A stretch of 36,715 bases of DNA from Clostridia bacterium (GTDB lineage Bacteria; Bacillota; Clostridia; UBA1381). Where the stretch lies: contig JAFRDB010000141.1 of NCBI GenBank assembly GCA_017404065.1, positions 1 to 36,715 of the forward strand, given 5' to 3'. The notes below the pieces were generated by a model, which worked only from the letters and a program-made list of their open reading frames with translations, ran no database searches and had not been told where the DNA came from. Numbering within the stretch: position 1 is the stretch's first letter; each line of letters opens with the position of its first letter. The position numbers and the translations under genes were made by a program. This document shows positions 8,108 through 17,085 of the stretch, in pieces.

Positions 8108-9391
8108 TTATTTATCGGTATTGCTGTTTTCAAGCTCCGCAAACTTTGCCGCCATTGTCGGATTTTTCCTTGTCAGCTTCTTTATTGTAAGATCCTCCGC
8201 CTTGTTATTCGCAAGCCTGAGATTATTTTCTGACGAGAGCAGCGCTTCCTTGGTCCTTTGCAGATGGTCTATAGTCTTATCTATCTCATCTATCGCTGTT
8301 TTGAATTTTTCGCTGGCAATCCTGTAGTTCCGCGCAAACTTGTCCTTGAAATCGTTAATATCCTCTTCGAAATGAGTAATATCGATATTCTGATTGCGAA
8401 TAACCTCAAGCTCACGCCGATAGCCGAGCGAATTGATCGCCGCATTCCTCAGAAGTGTTATTATGGGTATAAAAAACTGCGGTCTTATAACATACATTTT
8501 CGGATATTTATATGATACATCCACAATACCGGAATTGTACAGCTCACTGTCGGCTTCAAGCAAGCTGACAAGCACCGCATATTCACAGCCCTTTTCCCTT
8601 CTGTCCTTATCGAGCTCCTTAAAGAAATCCTCATTTTTATGCTTTGTCGCAGTGGTGTCCATCTCATTTTTCATCTCAAACATGATGGAGATGAACTCAA
8701 TTCCATCATCAGATGTCTCTTTGTATATATAGTCGCCCTTACTGCCGGTTCGCGCATCATTGTCTTTCTCAAAGTATGCACTGCGGAATGCGGTTGCCCT
8801 TAGCTTGTTAAACTCCATCTCGCAGTGCTGCTCAAGGCTCTCTCCGACCATCTTGGTCGACTGCCTTGCCTTGAAGTCCTTATAGTACGCGACCTCTTCC
8901 TCTCTGCGCTTTATCTCATCAGCGTGCTTTTCGCGTAAAGACCGTTCCTTCAGCTCCCACTCGGCAGCGGTCAGATCGAGCTTGTTTTCAAGCTCGATTA
9001 TCCTTGATTCCTTTTCCTGGACCGCGGTCTTAACGGCAAGATCTGTACCGGTCTTGTTCAGCTCCAGCTCGCCTTTGAGCCTTGTTATCTCCAGCTCCTT
9101 TTCCGCGATCTTCTTATCCATTTCGGATGCAAGCCTTTCAAGCTCCGCCTGCTTCTCGTTCCGCTCCTCACTTATTGCAGCCTCAAGCCGTAATATTTCC
9201 TTGTCTTTTTCCGAGCCAAGCTCTGCAACAGCTATCTTTACGGCAGAATCACGCTCTGCCTTATAAACGCTTTCACGCTCGCTTATCTCCTTACGGAACT
9301 CGCTGTCACGCACCTGCTTAACTATTGCGGCATATCCGGATCCGTCTACCTGAAAGACCTCTCCGCACTTAGGACACTTTATTTCATGCAT
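8108..9391 (-). CDS. DUF2130 family coiled-coil protein
   Basis: 427 residues. The N-terminus has one CPKC pair (6-9), followed by a long charged coiled coil (about 28-180) and a globular C-terminal region with the DUF2130 pattern ('[19 protein letters not shown]', 'GSKGDYIY', 'FEMKNE'). E184, D220 and E239-x-K241 are arranged like a PD-(D/E)XK nuclease core; that reading is my inference, and no function is established. A second helical coil closes the protein (about 345-410). The gene begins 14 bases after the stalk/HAD gene with no obvious ribosome site before its ATG, suggesting coupled translation. It lies 64 bases before guaA. Confidence 0.85.
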   Translation of the reverse strand: MHEIKCPKCGEVFQVDGSGYAAIVKQVRDSEFRKEISERESVYKAERDSAVKIAVAELGSEKDKEILRLEAAISEERNEKQAELERLASEMDKKIAEKELEITRLKGELELNKTGTDLAVKTAVQEKESRIIELENKLDLTAAEWELKERSLREKHADEIKRREEEVAYYKDFKARQSTKMVGESLEQHCEMEFNKLRATAFRSAYFEKDNDARTGSKGDYIYKETSDDGIEFISIMFEMKNEMDTTATKHKNEDFFKELDKDRREKGCEYAVLVSLLEADSELYNSGIVDVSYKYPKMYVIRPQFFIPIITLLRNAAINSLGYRRELEVIRNQNIDITHFEEDINDFKDKFARNYRIASEKFKTAIDEIDKTIDHLQRTKEALLSSENNLRLANNKAEDLTIKKLTRKNPTMAAKFAELENSNTDK

Positions 9392-9405
9392 AGCTATAAA
9401 ATATA

Positions 9406-10833
9406 TTATTCTGCACCGGTGTACTTAACGCCGTCGCCGTAGATGGTCGTCCAGTCATTCTTCATAGAAACAGGCACCCAGTCAAATTCATCACAGAGCT
9501 TATACATCTTATCTGCCTTTTCCACATTGCCGTTCTCGCGCTCCGTATCGTCGCAGCAGAGCATAAACGCAAGGCTGCGGTACGGATTATTTGTTGTAAC
9601 GTATTCAGCCATGCTCGCATCGCCGGTGCTGTTTCCGAATGAAAGAACAGGCTGCTGACCTATTTCCTGCATTATTACTGTTACCTTGTTCATTTTAAGG
9701 TTCTTGATGATGAAATTTCCGCCAAGCACCAGCTTATCCTGATCCGTAAAGACGTAGTTAAGACCGTCCGTATCCCCTTGACCGGTCGCAACGAGAGTTT
9801 CATCAGAGCCTATTATCTTTCTGTTGGGCAGGTCAAGCGGTGAGTTGTCTACAATACCGCGAACAATAAATCTGTCTGTTCCGCTTACAACATAAACATC
9901 AAAATCATTCGCCTTCAGATAATCGACCACTTCCAGCATCGGCTTATAGAAGCCGCCTCCACGCGTCATTCCTTCATAGCTTGGCATGGGCTGCTTTTTG
10001 AATTCCTGTATGTACTCATTGAACTCGCCTACAGTCATTCCCTTGAATGCGGATGCTACCGCCTTGCCGTGGTCTACCTCAAGACCCTGGAACGACTTCC
10101 CCGTCTCATTTTGCTCCTTTATCTTTTCTGCCGTCTCCCGCTCAAATTCCGATGCTTTATCCTTATACTCCGGATCATCAAGAACACGATATTTCAGCAG
10201 GCAATAGTCAAAGTAGTTCGGATCTGTTTCACAGAACAGCGTTCCGTCAAGATCGAACACTGCTACACGGTATTCTACAGGAATATAATCAGCCGACTTC
10301 GGATCAGTAATAGCATTCATATATGCAGTCAGCTCCGCTTTAGCCTTCGCTTCGTCTGTCCATAGCGATAGATCACTGCTATTTGTTGCTGATGTTACGG
10401 TTACTGTCCTTGTCTCTGCTGTCCAGTTAACATCACAGCTCAGCCCCTCAGCAACTACTCGCAGCGGTACGACCGTTCTTCCATCAACTATCTTTGCCGG
10501 AACATCGACCTTAACATCACTGTCATTTATCTTAACGGTGTCGCTGCCGACCTGTATCTTAATGGTTGCGGTGTTGCTTTTATCATGTGAGGTCACAGTC
10601 TTGGTCTCATCGTCCCAATCAACGCTTGCTCCCAATGCCTCGAAAACAGCACGCATAGGCACAAGAGTCCGTCCATCCTCTATAAACGGCTTTGTGTCAT
10701 CCTCAGCGATCTGCAGCTCGGTGCCGTTAATGATAACCGTTATATCATCATCAGCCGCATACGTTCCCGGCAGCATTGATACCGCTATTGTCGATGCCGC
10801 CAAAAATGAAAAGATCTTTTTTGTTTTGTTCAT
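9406..10833 (-). CDS. Secreted stalk-domain and HAD-superfamily phosphatase fusion
   Basis: 475 residues: signal peptide (likely cleavage after TYA, residue 26), stalk domain (about 30-148, with '[19 protein letters not shown]' and '[15 protein letters not shown]'), then a HAD-type hydrolase domain (about 185-450). HAD motif I is FDLDGTLF (D194 nucleophile, D196), motif II YVVSGTD (S317), and motif IV GNSTGD (D405). A Lys for motif III is probably around 378-383. An extracytoplasmic phosphatase or phosphotransferase acting at the cell surface is the reasonable reading; the substrate is unknown. An in-frame upstream extension to 10983 runs into the inverted-repeat element and is rejected, since the ATG at 10833 has AAGGAGAA about 8-10 bases upstream and begins the signal peptide. 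Confidence 0.88.
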   Translation of the reverse strand: MNKTKKIFSFLAASTIAVSMLPGTYAADDDITVIINGTELQIAEDDTKPFIEDGRTLVPMRAVFEALGASVDWDDETKTVTSHDKSNTATIKIQVGSDTVKINDSDVKVDVPAKIVDGRTVVPLRVVAEGLSCDVNWTAETRTVTVTSATNSSDLSLWTDEAKAKAELTAYMNAITDPKSADYIPVEYRVAVFDLDGTLFCETDPNYFDYCLLKYRVLDDPEYKDKASEFERETAEKIKEQNETGKSFQGLEVDHGKAVASAFKGMTVGEFNEYIQEFKKQPMPSYEGMTRGGGFYKPMLEVVDYLKANDFDVYVVSGTDRFIVRGIVDNSPLDLPNRKIIGSDETLVATGQGDTDGLNYVFTDQDKLVLGGNFIIKNLKMNKVTVIMQEIGQQPVLSFGNSTGDASMAEYVTTNNPYRSLAFMLCCDDTERENGNVEKADKMYKLCDEFDWVPVSMKNDWTTIYGDGVKYTGAE

Positions 10834-10884
10834 GTTGATATTCTCCTTTTTTAACTTATGATTATTAAATTCTTCCACAAAACC

Positions 10885-11049
10885 TAAGTTTGAGAGAAAA
10901 TCGTCCCTGTCAGCAGTTTTGCTGCGCAAAACCGGGCTACGCCCGTCCGACATCTTTCGGATGCTAATCGTGCGTTTGAGCAAGCGCCGTGTACTCAGTG
11001 TACATAAGCTTGCGAAAACGTGCGAGATGAGCGATTTTATCCAAACTTA
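10885..11049. repeat. Structured inverted-repeat element between glucokinase and HAD genes
   Basis: The ends are imperfect inverted repeats: TAAGTTT (10885-10891) and AAAATCG (10897-10903) on the left match CGATTTT (11032-11038) and AAACTTA (11043-11049) on the right. Inside are several further hairpins: GTTTTG/GCAAAAC, CGGGC-TAC-GCCCG, TGTAC-TCAGT-GTACA, and a long imperfect pair TCGTGCGTTTGAGCAAGC with GCTTGCGAAAACGTGCGA. It encodes no plausible protein. The right end provides the TAA stop of the glucokinase gene. It resembles a small mobile or REP-type element and may also end the upstream transcript. Confidence 0.6.
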
Positions 11050-11988
11050 CTCCTCCATACACAGCATCGCCGCGCCTATTATTCCCGCGTCGTTGCCAAG
11101 GCTTGCAGCCTCTACTTTCATCTTAGGCATATGCTTGTTATATTCGTATCGATAAACATACTCGCGAATAGGCGCGATAAGACTCTCACCCTGTTTACTC
11201 ACACCGCCGCCTATCGCGGTTATCTCTGGCTGGACAAAGTTCGCACAGCTCACAATACCGTCAGCTACATAGCGGATGTAATTATCCACCACCTGCTTTG
11301 CCGCGCTGTCGCCCATTTCCGCCGCATCAAACGCAGTCTTACCGCCGACCTTGCCCGCATTTGCCGCTACCTTATGCATAAGGCTGTCCGGCGCCTTTTC
11401 CATCGCGCGCTTTGTGTCGCGGACAAGCGCGGTCGCGGATGCATAGCACTCCCAGCAGCCCTCTTTGCCGCAAGTACATCTCTCACCGCCGGATACAAGC
11501 GTTATATGTCCCGGCTCTGCCGCTACTCCGTTAAAGCCTCTGTGAAGTCTGCCGTTCAGTATCAGTCCGCCACCCACACCGGTGCCGAGCGTTATAAGCA
11601 AATAACTGCTTGCACCGCCGCCGTTTATCTTATATTCGCCTAACGCTGCGCAGTTCGCGTCATTGTCTACGCGTACCGGCAGATCAAGATGTTTCCTGAA
11701 CACATCAGAAAGAGGAAAGTGATCCATTTTAATATTATTGCAATACACCACCTCGCCCGTCTTATAGTCTATCGTACCGGGACAACCGATGCCGACAGCC
11801 TCTATATCGTCAATGCTAAGATCGTTTTCGGTAATGAGCTGCTTAGATAGCTCCGCCATATCTCTCACAATTTCCTCTGTCGGACGTCCGCTGTTGGTCG
11901 GAACGGAAGCTTTTGCCATAATCTCACCCTTGTCTGTGACAAGACCGGCCGCTATATTTGTTCCTCCAAGATCAATACCTATATACAT
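11047..11988 (-). CDS. glcK: ROK-family glucokinase
   Basis: Cytoplasmic sugar kinase of 313 residues that would phosphorylate glucose at the expense of ATP. The ATP-binding start 'YIGIDLGGTNIAAGLV', the 'VDNDANCAALGE' catalytic segment, 'TLGTGVGGGLILNG', and the ROK zinc motif 'CTCGKEGCWECYAS' (His further upstream at 'PGHITL') are all present. Length is normal for Gram-positive glucokinases. No DNA-binding domain is present, so it is a kinase, not a ROK repressor. It starts 27 bases after the permease-kinase gene and may be the last gene of the signalling operon. Its final codon and stop fall inside the inverted-repeat element. Related N-acetylmannosamine or fructose kinases cannot be fully excluded. 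Confidence 0.88.
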   Translation of the reverse strand: MYIGIDLGGTNIAAGLVTDKGEIMAKASVPTNSGRPTEEIVRDMAELSKQLITENDLSIDDIEAVGIGCPGTIDYKTGEVVYCNNIKMDHFPLSDVFRKHLDLPVRVDNDANCAALGEYKINGGGASSYLLITLGTGVGGGLILNGRLHRGFNGVAAEPGHITLVSGGERCTCGKEGCWECYASATALVRDTKRAMEKAPDSLMHKVAANAGKVGGKTAFDAAEMGDSAAKQVVDNYIRYVADGIVSCANFVQPEITAIGGGVSKQGESLIAPIREYVYRYEYNKHMPKMKVEAASLGNDAGIIGAAMLCMEE

Positions 11989-12015
11989 ATTTACTTATCC
12001 TTTCTAATTAAAACG

Positions 12016-14940
12016 CTATATGTTTTTATTGACAAATTCCGCCAGTGTCTTATATAACTTATCCGGCTCTATCGGCTTTGACAGGTGCGCGTTCATGCCC
12101 GCCTCAATCGAGCGCTCAACGCCCTCGTCAAATACATTTGCTGTCATGGCTATTACCGGGATTGTTTTCGCGTCCGCACGACTGAGCTCTCTGAGCACTC
12201 TTGTCGCAAAAAGTCCATCCATCACCGGCATCCTGACATCCATCAGTATAGCGTTATAATATCCTGCCGGATTGTCGCTGAACATATCTATTGCGATCTT
12301 GCCGTTTTCAGCCCGTTCACTTTCAATACCCTCAAGCTCCAGAAGATCGGCAAGTATCTCCGCGTTCGCGTCAACGTCCTCCGCAATAAGCACCCTGATC
12401 CCGTCAAGCACTGCGGAAAGATCCACATCTGCGGCATCCTGCTCCGCTTCTGCTATACGATCTGAGAACCTGAGCGGCACAGTAACAGTAAATACCGAGC
12501 CTACTCCCTTTTTACTCTGTATCTCTATCCCGCCGTTCATCATATCCACAAAACTCTTGGTAATGGCCATTCCGAGACCCGTGCTGCCGTAGCGGTTTGC
12601 CGCATTTTCGTTCTCCTGCGAGAATGACTCGAAGATCTTTGGTATGTACGCCTCATCCATACCGATACCCGTATCGCGCATAATAAATCTGAGCATGCAC
12701 GCGTTATCGTCACTGTCACTGATCTGCTCCACGATAAGCGTAACCTTCCCGGGCGCCTCGGTAAACTTAACGGCGTTGCCGAGAATATTTATAAGCACCT
12801 GTTTCAGCTTCATATCGTCGCCGTAATAGAAGTCGTGCATATCTCCCTCGATACGGCACTCATAATCAAGCCCCTTATCGATACACTGACCGTTTATTAT
12901 AACATTTACCTGGTTGATGATCTCCTTGAGCCTGAACTCCTCATTCTTTAGCACCATTCTGCCCGATTCGATCCGGCTCATATCAAGTATATCGTTTATA
13001 AGCCCTAACAGATGCTCTGCGCTCGCGCCAATCTTTTCAAGATGATCCCTTGTTCGCTGCGTGAGATTCGAATCTCTGAGCGCGATATTATTAAGACCGA
13101 TGATCGCGTTCATAGGTGTTCTGATCTCATGGCTCATATTGGAGAGAAAGCTTGTTTTTGCCCGGCTGGTCTCCTCAGCCAGCGCTTTTTCGATCTCTAT
13201 CTCCTTTTCGCGCTTTTGTATCTTTGCATAAATAACAAACAGGATAATAAGTGCCATGACGATAAGCACCGTCTGCGTACCGGAGGCTGCATCAAGAACG
13301 CGGTAAATATTACCCATCTCCTTATCCAGAAAACGATATGACTGTCTTTTTTCGTTTGAAGACATCTCCTGACCCACATCGTCCATTCGCTGGCTGTAAT
13401 AGTTATGTACAGGCTCAATAAAGTCTGTAACCGCCTTATTAGTTGTCTGCCGCATCCATACGCTTGAGGTAAAGATAATAAGTCCGAGCAATATCACCCA
13501 CGCGACAATGGATCGCCCGATACGGCGATGTCTGTCCCTTTTCAGCAGCATCCAGAACACTACAAATCCAAGTATCCCCCATGCTGCAAGGATCAGGTAT
13601 GATTGTGTCGCGAGTGTCTTGACGGATGTGATATTCGGTATAAGAAATTCAAGCGCGAACAGAAGCGAAATTATAACTCCCGCTGCTCCGGAAACAATGA
13701 CCGATTGCTTCCCCTCGCGCTGCGCGGTCTTGTATGCGGCTGCCGACGCAAAGGCATACGCGATCGTCGCACCTACGGTAGTAACATCAACTATCCAGCT
13801 TATCGCTGTTCTGCCAAAGAACGGCAGTATAACAGATATCAGAAGCACACCGATAATTGCGTTGCGCGGCACATTGTTTTTATTGAGGTTTCCGATCCCC
13901 TTCGGTATCATTTCATCCTCAGCCATTGTGCGCAGCAGCCGGCTTATCGCTATAAAGTTACCTATAAGACCGGTAAATATCGCACCGAGAGCCGCCGTAC
14001 CAAGCAATATTATTCCGTACCTGCCCATAACAACGCTTGCCGCGTAAAAAGCCGGCTGTGCCTCAACGCCGGAGTATTCTCCAAGACGCGAGATATAATC
14101 TGTCCATGACCGGCTGCCTATGGGCAATGCAGCGACCGATAAGAGTGAAAGCAACACATAAGCCGTTCCTGCGGTGATAAGCGCTATCACCATTATCCGG
14201 AATGCGTGCTTTAGCGGATACTTTGACTCGGAAGCTGAGTGCGATATTGATTCAAAGCCGACATACGCCCACGGCGCGAGAGCAAATATTGTAAACGTGC
14301 TGCTGATCGGCGCATTGCCCGGCATGAATGCCGGATCTATCATTACATGTGTTCTTCCTCTGCCGACAGCGACGGAAAAGCAGATCACAACACCGCAGAA
14401 AAGCAGAACCGCAAATATTATCTGCCACAACTGAGATATCCTTCTGTTAAGACAGAGGATCGCCGCCACTATAAGCGAGCCTATCGAGAGCAGTATCTCA
14501 CCCATATATACATGAAACCCTGCTACATAGTAATCAAATCCGAACTGGAACGTGCTGCCGAGGACCGTCCTCGCTATAAGCGGAAGCGCCGTGGCATTTG
14601 CCCAGATTATAGCTATGTATGTCAGTATAAGAAACCACGCGCTCAAAAAACCCTGGTCATAGCCAAAGCATTTTTTTGTATATGTATATGTGCCGCCTCC
14701 GTCCGGATAGACATTCATCAGATAATGAAAATTATTAGCCAGGATAATCATAACGACAGCGCCTATGCCAAGTCCGAGCGCGGAGCCTATAGGTCCCGCA
14801 ACAGGTAAAAAGGTAGTCCCCGGCATAACAAACGCGCCCCAGCCAACACTGCATCCGAAGGCGAGTGCCCATGCACCGAATGCTGAAAGATATTTAGCTG
14901 TCTTGCCATTGCCCTCCGTTCGGTTTTTAATTTGATCCAT
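12016..14940 (-). CDS. Amino acid permease fused to hybrid histidine kinase (APC-HK-REC)
   Basis: 974 residues in one uninterrupted frame. Residues about 15-465 are an APC-superfamily amino acid permease with about 12 membrane helices, including 'GWGAFVMPG' in helix 1 and 'FVGFE'-like 'YVGFESISHSASESK' (226-240). Another helix (about 474-492), an external loop (about 495-553) and a further helix (about 556-573) follow. Then come a DHp domain with SHEIRTPMN (His604), an ATPase domain (Asn722; DTGIG 756-760; GSTGLGM 785-791), and a receiver (about 848-972; Asp901, Lys955). The likely role is sensing an amino acid, or its transport, and feeding phosphate into a relay. Whether the permease still transports is unknown. 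It lies 20 bases after the HPt gene. Confidence 0.92.
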   Translation of the reverse strand: MDQIKNRTEGNGKTAKYLSAFGAWALAFGCSVGWGAFVMPGTTFLPVAGPIGSALGLGIGAVVMIILANNFHYLMNVYPDGGGTYTYTKKCFGYDQGFLSAWFLILTYIAIIWANATALPLIARTVLGSTFQFGFDYYVAGFHVYMGEILLSIGSLIVAAILCLNRRISQLWQIIFAVLLFCGVVICFSVAVGRGRTHVMIDPAFMPGNAPISSTFTIFALAPWAYVGFESISHSASESKYPLKHAFRIMVIALITAGTAYVLLSLLSVAALPIGSRSWTDYISRLGEYSGVEAQPAFYAASVVMGRYGIILLGTAALGAIFTGLIGNFIAISRLLRTMAEDEMIPKGIGNLNKNNVPRNAIIGVLLISVILPFFGRTAISWIVDVTTVGATIAYAFASAAAYKTAQREGKQSVIVSGAAGVIISLLFALEFLIPNITSVKTLATQSYLILAAWGILGFVVFWMLLKRDRHRRIGRSIVAWVILLGLIIFTSSVWMRQTTNKAVTDFIEPVHNYYSQRMDDVGQEMSSNEKRQSYRFLDKEMGNIYRVLDAASGTQTVLIVMALIILFVIYAKIQKREKEIEIEKALAEETSRAKTSFLSNMSHEIRTPMNAIIGLNNIALRDSNLTQRTRDHLEKIGASAEHLLGLINDILDMSRIESGRMVLKNEEFRLKEIINQVNVIINGQCIDKGLDYECRIEGDMHDFYYGDDMKLKQVLINILGNAVKFTEAPGKVTLIVEQISDSDDNACMLRFIMRDTGIGMDEAYIPKIFESFSQENENAANRYGSTGLGMAITKSFVDMMNGGIEIQSKKGVGSVFTVTVPLRFSDRIAEAEQDAADVDLSAVLDGIRVLIAEDVDANAEILADLLELEGIESERAENGKIAIDMFSDNPAGYYNAILMDVRMPVMDGLFATRVLRELSRADAKTIPVIAMTANVFDEGVERSIEAGMNAHLSKPIEPDKLYKTLAEFVNKNI

Positions 14941-14960
14941 TCACTATCGATCCCTTCTGG

Positions 14961-15329
14961 TTATGAGCTTGCATACTGCTCTATTACGTCTATTGTCTTA
15001 TTGAACTGTGCCTCTATTTCGTCTATCTTTTCTGCAACCTCACTGTCTGTGAGCTCCCGCGGTGTGCCCGGGCGGAACTCGTCAGAGAGCAGCGTAGCTG
15101 CTTCCGCAAGTTTGGTAAGTCCCAGATTAGAGCAAACGCCCTTCATTGCGTGCGCGTTTTCAAATATAGCGGTCGCATCCATAGCTCTGCCCGCTTCGAC
15201 CAATCCGCTCACAACGTTGTTTCCCGGCAGTTTACGGATATGCTTATCGATAAGCTTATCCATCCTAAGAACCTTCGCTGCATGTGTGTAATCTCCGTCT
15301 ATGGCTGCATACAGTTCCTGTAAATTCAT
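14961..15329 (-). CDS. Histidine phosphotransfer (HPt) protein
   Basis: A 122-residue helical protein with the HPt phosphorylation motif AHAMKGVCSNLGL; the phospho-accepting His is residue 60. In phosphorelays such proteins carry phosphate from the receiver of a hybrid kinase to the receiver of an output protein. It sits 4 bases after the EAL gene, with its AAGGA ribosome site inside that gene's end, and 20 bases before the permease-kinase gene. That places it between two hybrid kinases and one stand-alone receiver protein, exactly the partners it needs. Confidence 0.9.
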   Translation of the reverse strand: MNLQELYAAIDGDYTHAAKVLRMDKLIDKHIRKLPGNNVVSGLVEAGRAMDATAIFENAHAMKGVCSNLGLTKLAEAATLLSDEFRPGTPRELTDSEVAEKIDEIEAQFNKTIDVIEQYASS

Positions 15330-15333
15330 AATA

Positions 15334-17028
15334 TTAGTTCCTTTCTATCGTGATTTCACGTTTTATCAACTCTTCAAAACCCTCCGGAGGCAGCGGGCGC
15401 GAGAAGTAATATCCCTGCACCAGATCACAATCCGCTTGCCTCAATATCTCAAGCTGATTTTCTGTTTCAACACCCTCCGCAACTACCGGCACCTTCAGGT
15501 ATTTTGCAATATCGAGCACCATCTGCACAAGACGGCGATCAGTCTCGTTAGTCTCTATATTACGGATGAATTTCATATCCATTTTCAGCACATCTATCGG
15601 CATGGACGATAACATATTAAGCGACGAGTAGCCCGAGCCGAAGTCGTCCATCTCTATCTCAAAGCCCAAATTTCTGAGTCCTTCTATCACGTCAACAAGC
15701 TGCTTTGTGTTTTCGGTATACGCGGACTCTGTTATCTCCAGCTTGATATGGCTGAAATCAAGTCCATTCTCCTCAACAAGCTCCTTGAGCCTGTCAATAA
15801 GTGTTGTATCGAAGACATCGTTACGAGATATGTTGACCGACACCGGAACCGTGTAGTTATATTTATCACGCCATTCAGCTACCTGCTTTGCTGCCTCGTG
15901 CCATACGAAATTATCGACCACGCTTATAAGCCCGTTACCCTCAAACAGCGGTATGAACGCGCCCGGCGAGATCATACCAAGCTCCGGATGATCCCAGCGT
16001 ATCAGTGCCTCCGCGCTGCTGAGCTTCGGCGGATCACACTGGATGTTATACTTAGGCTGATAAAACACCTTCAGCTGTCTGTCCTTGACCGCGCTCTTCA
16101 GATCGTTGAGAAGCCGTTGATTGAGCAGCTCGCCCATACGCATATCCTCATCATATATCATGAGCGGCTTTTGATAATTGCCTCGTACCATGTTGCACGC
16201 GGCTCTTGCGCGGTCAAACATAAGAACAGGCTCTACTTTCTCGCGCCACGGCTTAACACCCATTCTCAGATGTATACTCACATTCGGAGATATACTGTTT
16301 ACTTTTTGCTGGAACCGATCAAACAGATCGCGGTAATCCCCATTATAAACACAGTATATATCAAATCGATCCGCATCAAACCGACTTGCTATTCCCTGTG
16401 TTTCCGCAAGGAATGCGCGGATCTCGTTGCCTATGATGCGAAGCACATCATCACCGAAATCACGTCCGTTAAGCGCGTTTACGGAATGGAACTGCTCTAT
16501 ATTCATTACTATAGCGTCCAAATGCAGCTCCGGATGATAGTTATACAGCCTGTTTGCATATTCAAAGAAGAAGTTACGGTTATAAAGCATGGTTAGCTTG
16601 TCATGCTCGGCAGCAGAGATAAGCTTACGTCCCTCGCTCAGCTCTATTATCCTGCCCACACGGGCAAGCACTACCTCATGCAGATCAAACGGCTTCGTGA
16701 TAAAGTCAGCCGCACCAAGCTGCAGAGCCTTAAGCTCAGCATCCTTATCGGCGGTAAGCACGATCACCGGCAAATGCCGCATACGATCGTTTTCGCGCAT
16801 ATACTCAAGAACCTCATAGCCGTTCATCTCCGGCATCATAAGGTCGAGCATAACCATCGCAAGCTCGTCTATATGCTCATCTATCTTTTCGAGTGCCTCC
16901 TTACCGTCACAAGCATATATTACCTCGTATTTTCCCTCAAGAATGACACCTAACGCATCGCGGTTTATCTCCTGATCGTCCACCACAAGCACAAGCTGCG
17001 GTCTTTGTATCTGATTAGATTTAAACAT
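15334..17028 (-). CDS. Response regulator with degenerate GGDEF and intact EAL domain
   Basis: 564 residues. The receiver (about 11-128) has D17/D18, phospho-acceptor D62 and K112. The GGDEF-like domain (about 140-295) has DADRF (218-222) where GG[D/E]EF belongs and is probably unable to make c-di-GMP. The EAL domain (about 305-556) keeps EAL (340-342), NIS (399-401), EITE (431-434), DDFG (461-464), KMD (482-484), AEGVE (517-521) and QGYYFSRP (538-545). It should hydrolyse cyclic di-GMP when its receiver state allows. It has a strong GGAGG 5 bases before the ATG and is followed after 4 bases by the HPt gene, so phosphate from the neighbouring hybrid kinases probably controls it. Confidence 0.92.
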   Translation of the reverse strand: MFKSNQIQRPQLVLVVDDQEINRDALGVILEGKYEVIYACDGKEALEKIDEHIDELAMVMLDLMMPEMNGYEVLEYMRENDRMRHLPVIVLTADKDAELKALQLGAADFITKPFDLHEVVLARVGRIIELSEGRKLISAAEHDKLTMLYNRNFFFEYANRLYNYHPELHLDAIVMNIEQFHSVNALNGRDFGDDVLRIIGNEIRAFLAETQGIASRFDADRFDIYCVYNGDYRDLFDRFQQKVNSISPNVSIHLRMGVKPWREKVEPVLMFDRARAACNMVRGNYQKPLMIYDEDMRMGELLNQRLLNDLKSAVKDRQLKVFYQPKYNIQCDPPKLSSAEALIRWDHPELGMISPGAFIPLFEGNGLISVVDNFVWHEAAKQVAEWRDKYNYTVPVSVNISRNDVFDTTLIDRLKELVEENGLDFSHIKLEITESAYTENTKQLVDVIEGLRNLGFEIEMDDFGSGYSSLNMLSSMPIDVLKMDMKFIRNIETNETDRRLVQMVLDIAKYLKVPVVAEGVETENQLEILRQADCDLVQGYYFSRPLPPEGFEELIKREITIERN

Positions 17029-17085
17029 AATAACCTCCCTGATCGTCCTGCAATCTGCCCTGTTGTTTATTCTTTTGCATCCTGT

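Noticed and set aside
10834..10884. Promoter for the stalk/HAD gene
   Set aside because: AT-rich with a TTGTGG-like box but no acceptable -10 at the right distance; the promoter may lie in the repeat element, but it cannot be shown.
10885..11049. CRISPR-like array
   Set aside because: The hairpins differ in sequence and there are no equal-length direct repeats with spacers.
15748..16596. 282-codon plus-strand frame opposite the EAL gene
   Set aside because: Antisense to the GGDEF/EAL coding sequence, no domain content and no promoter.
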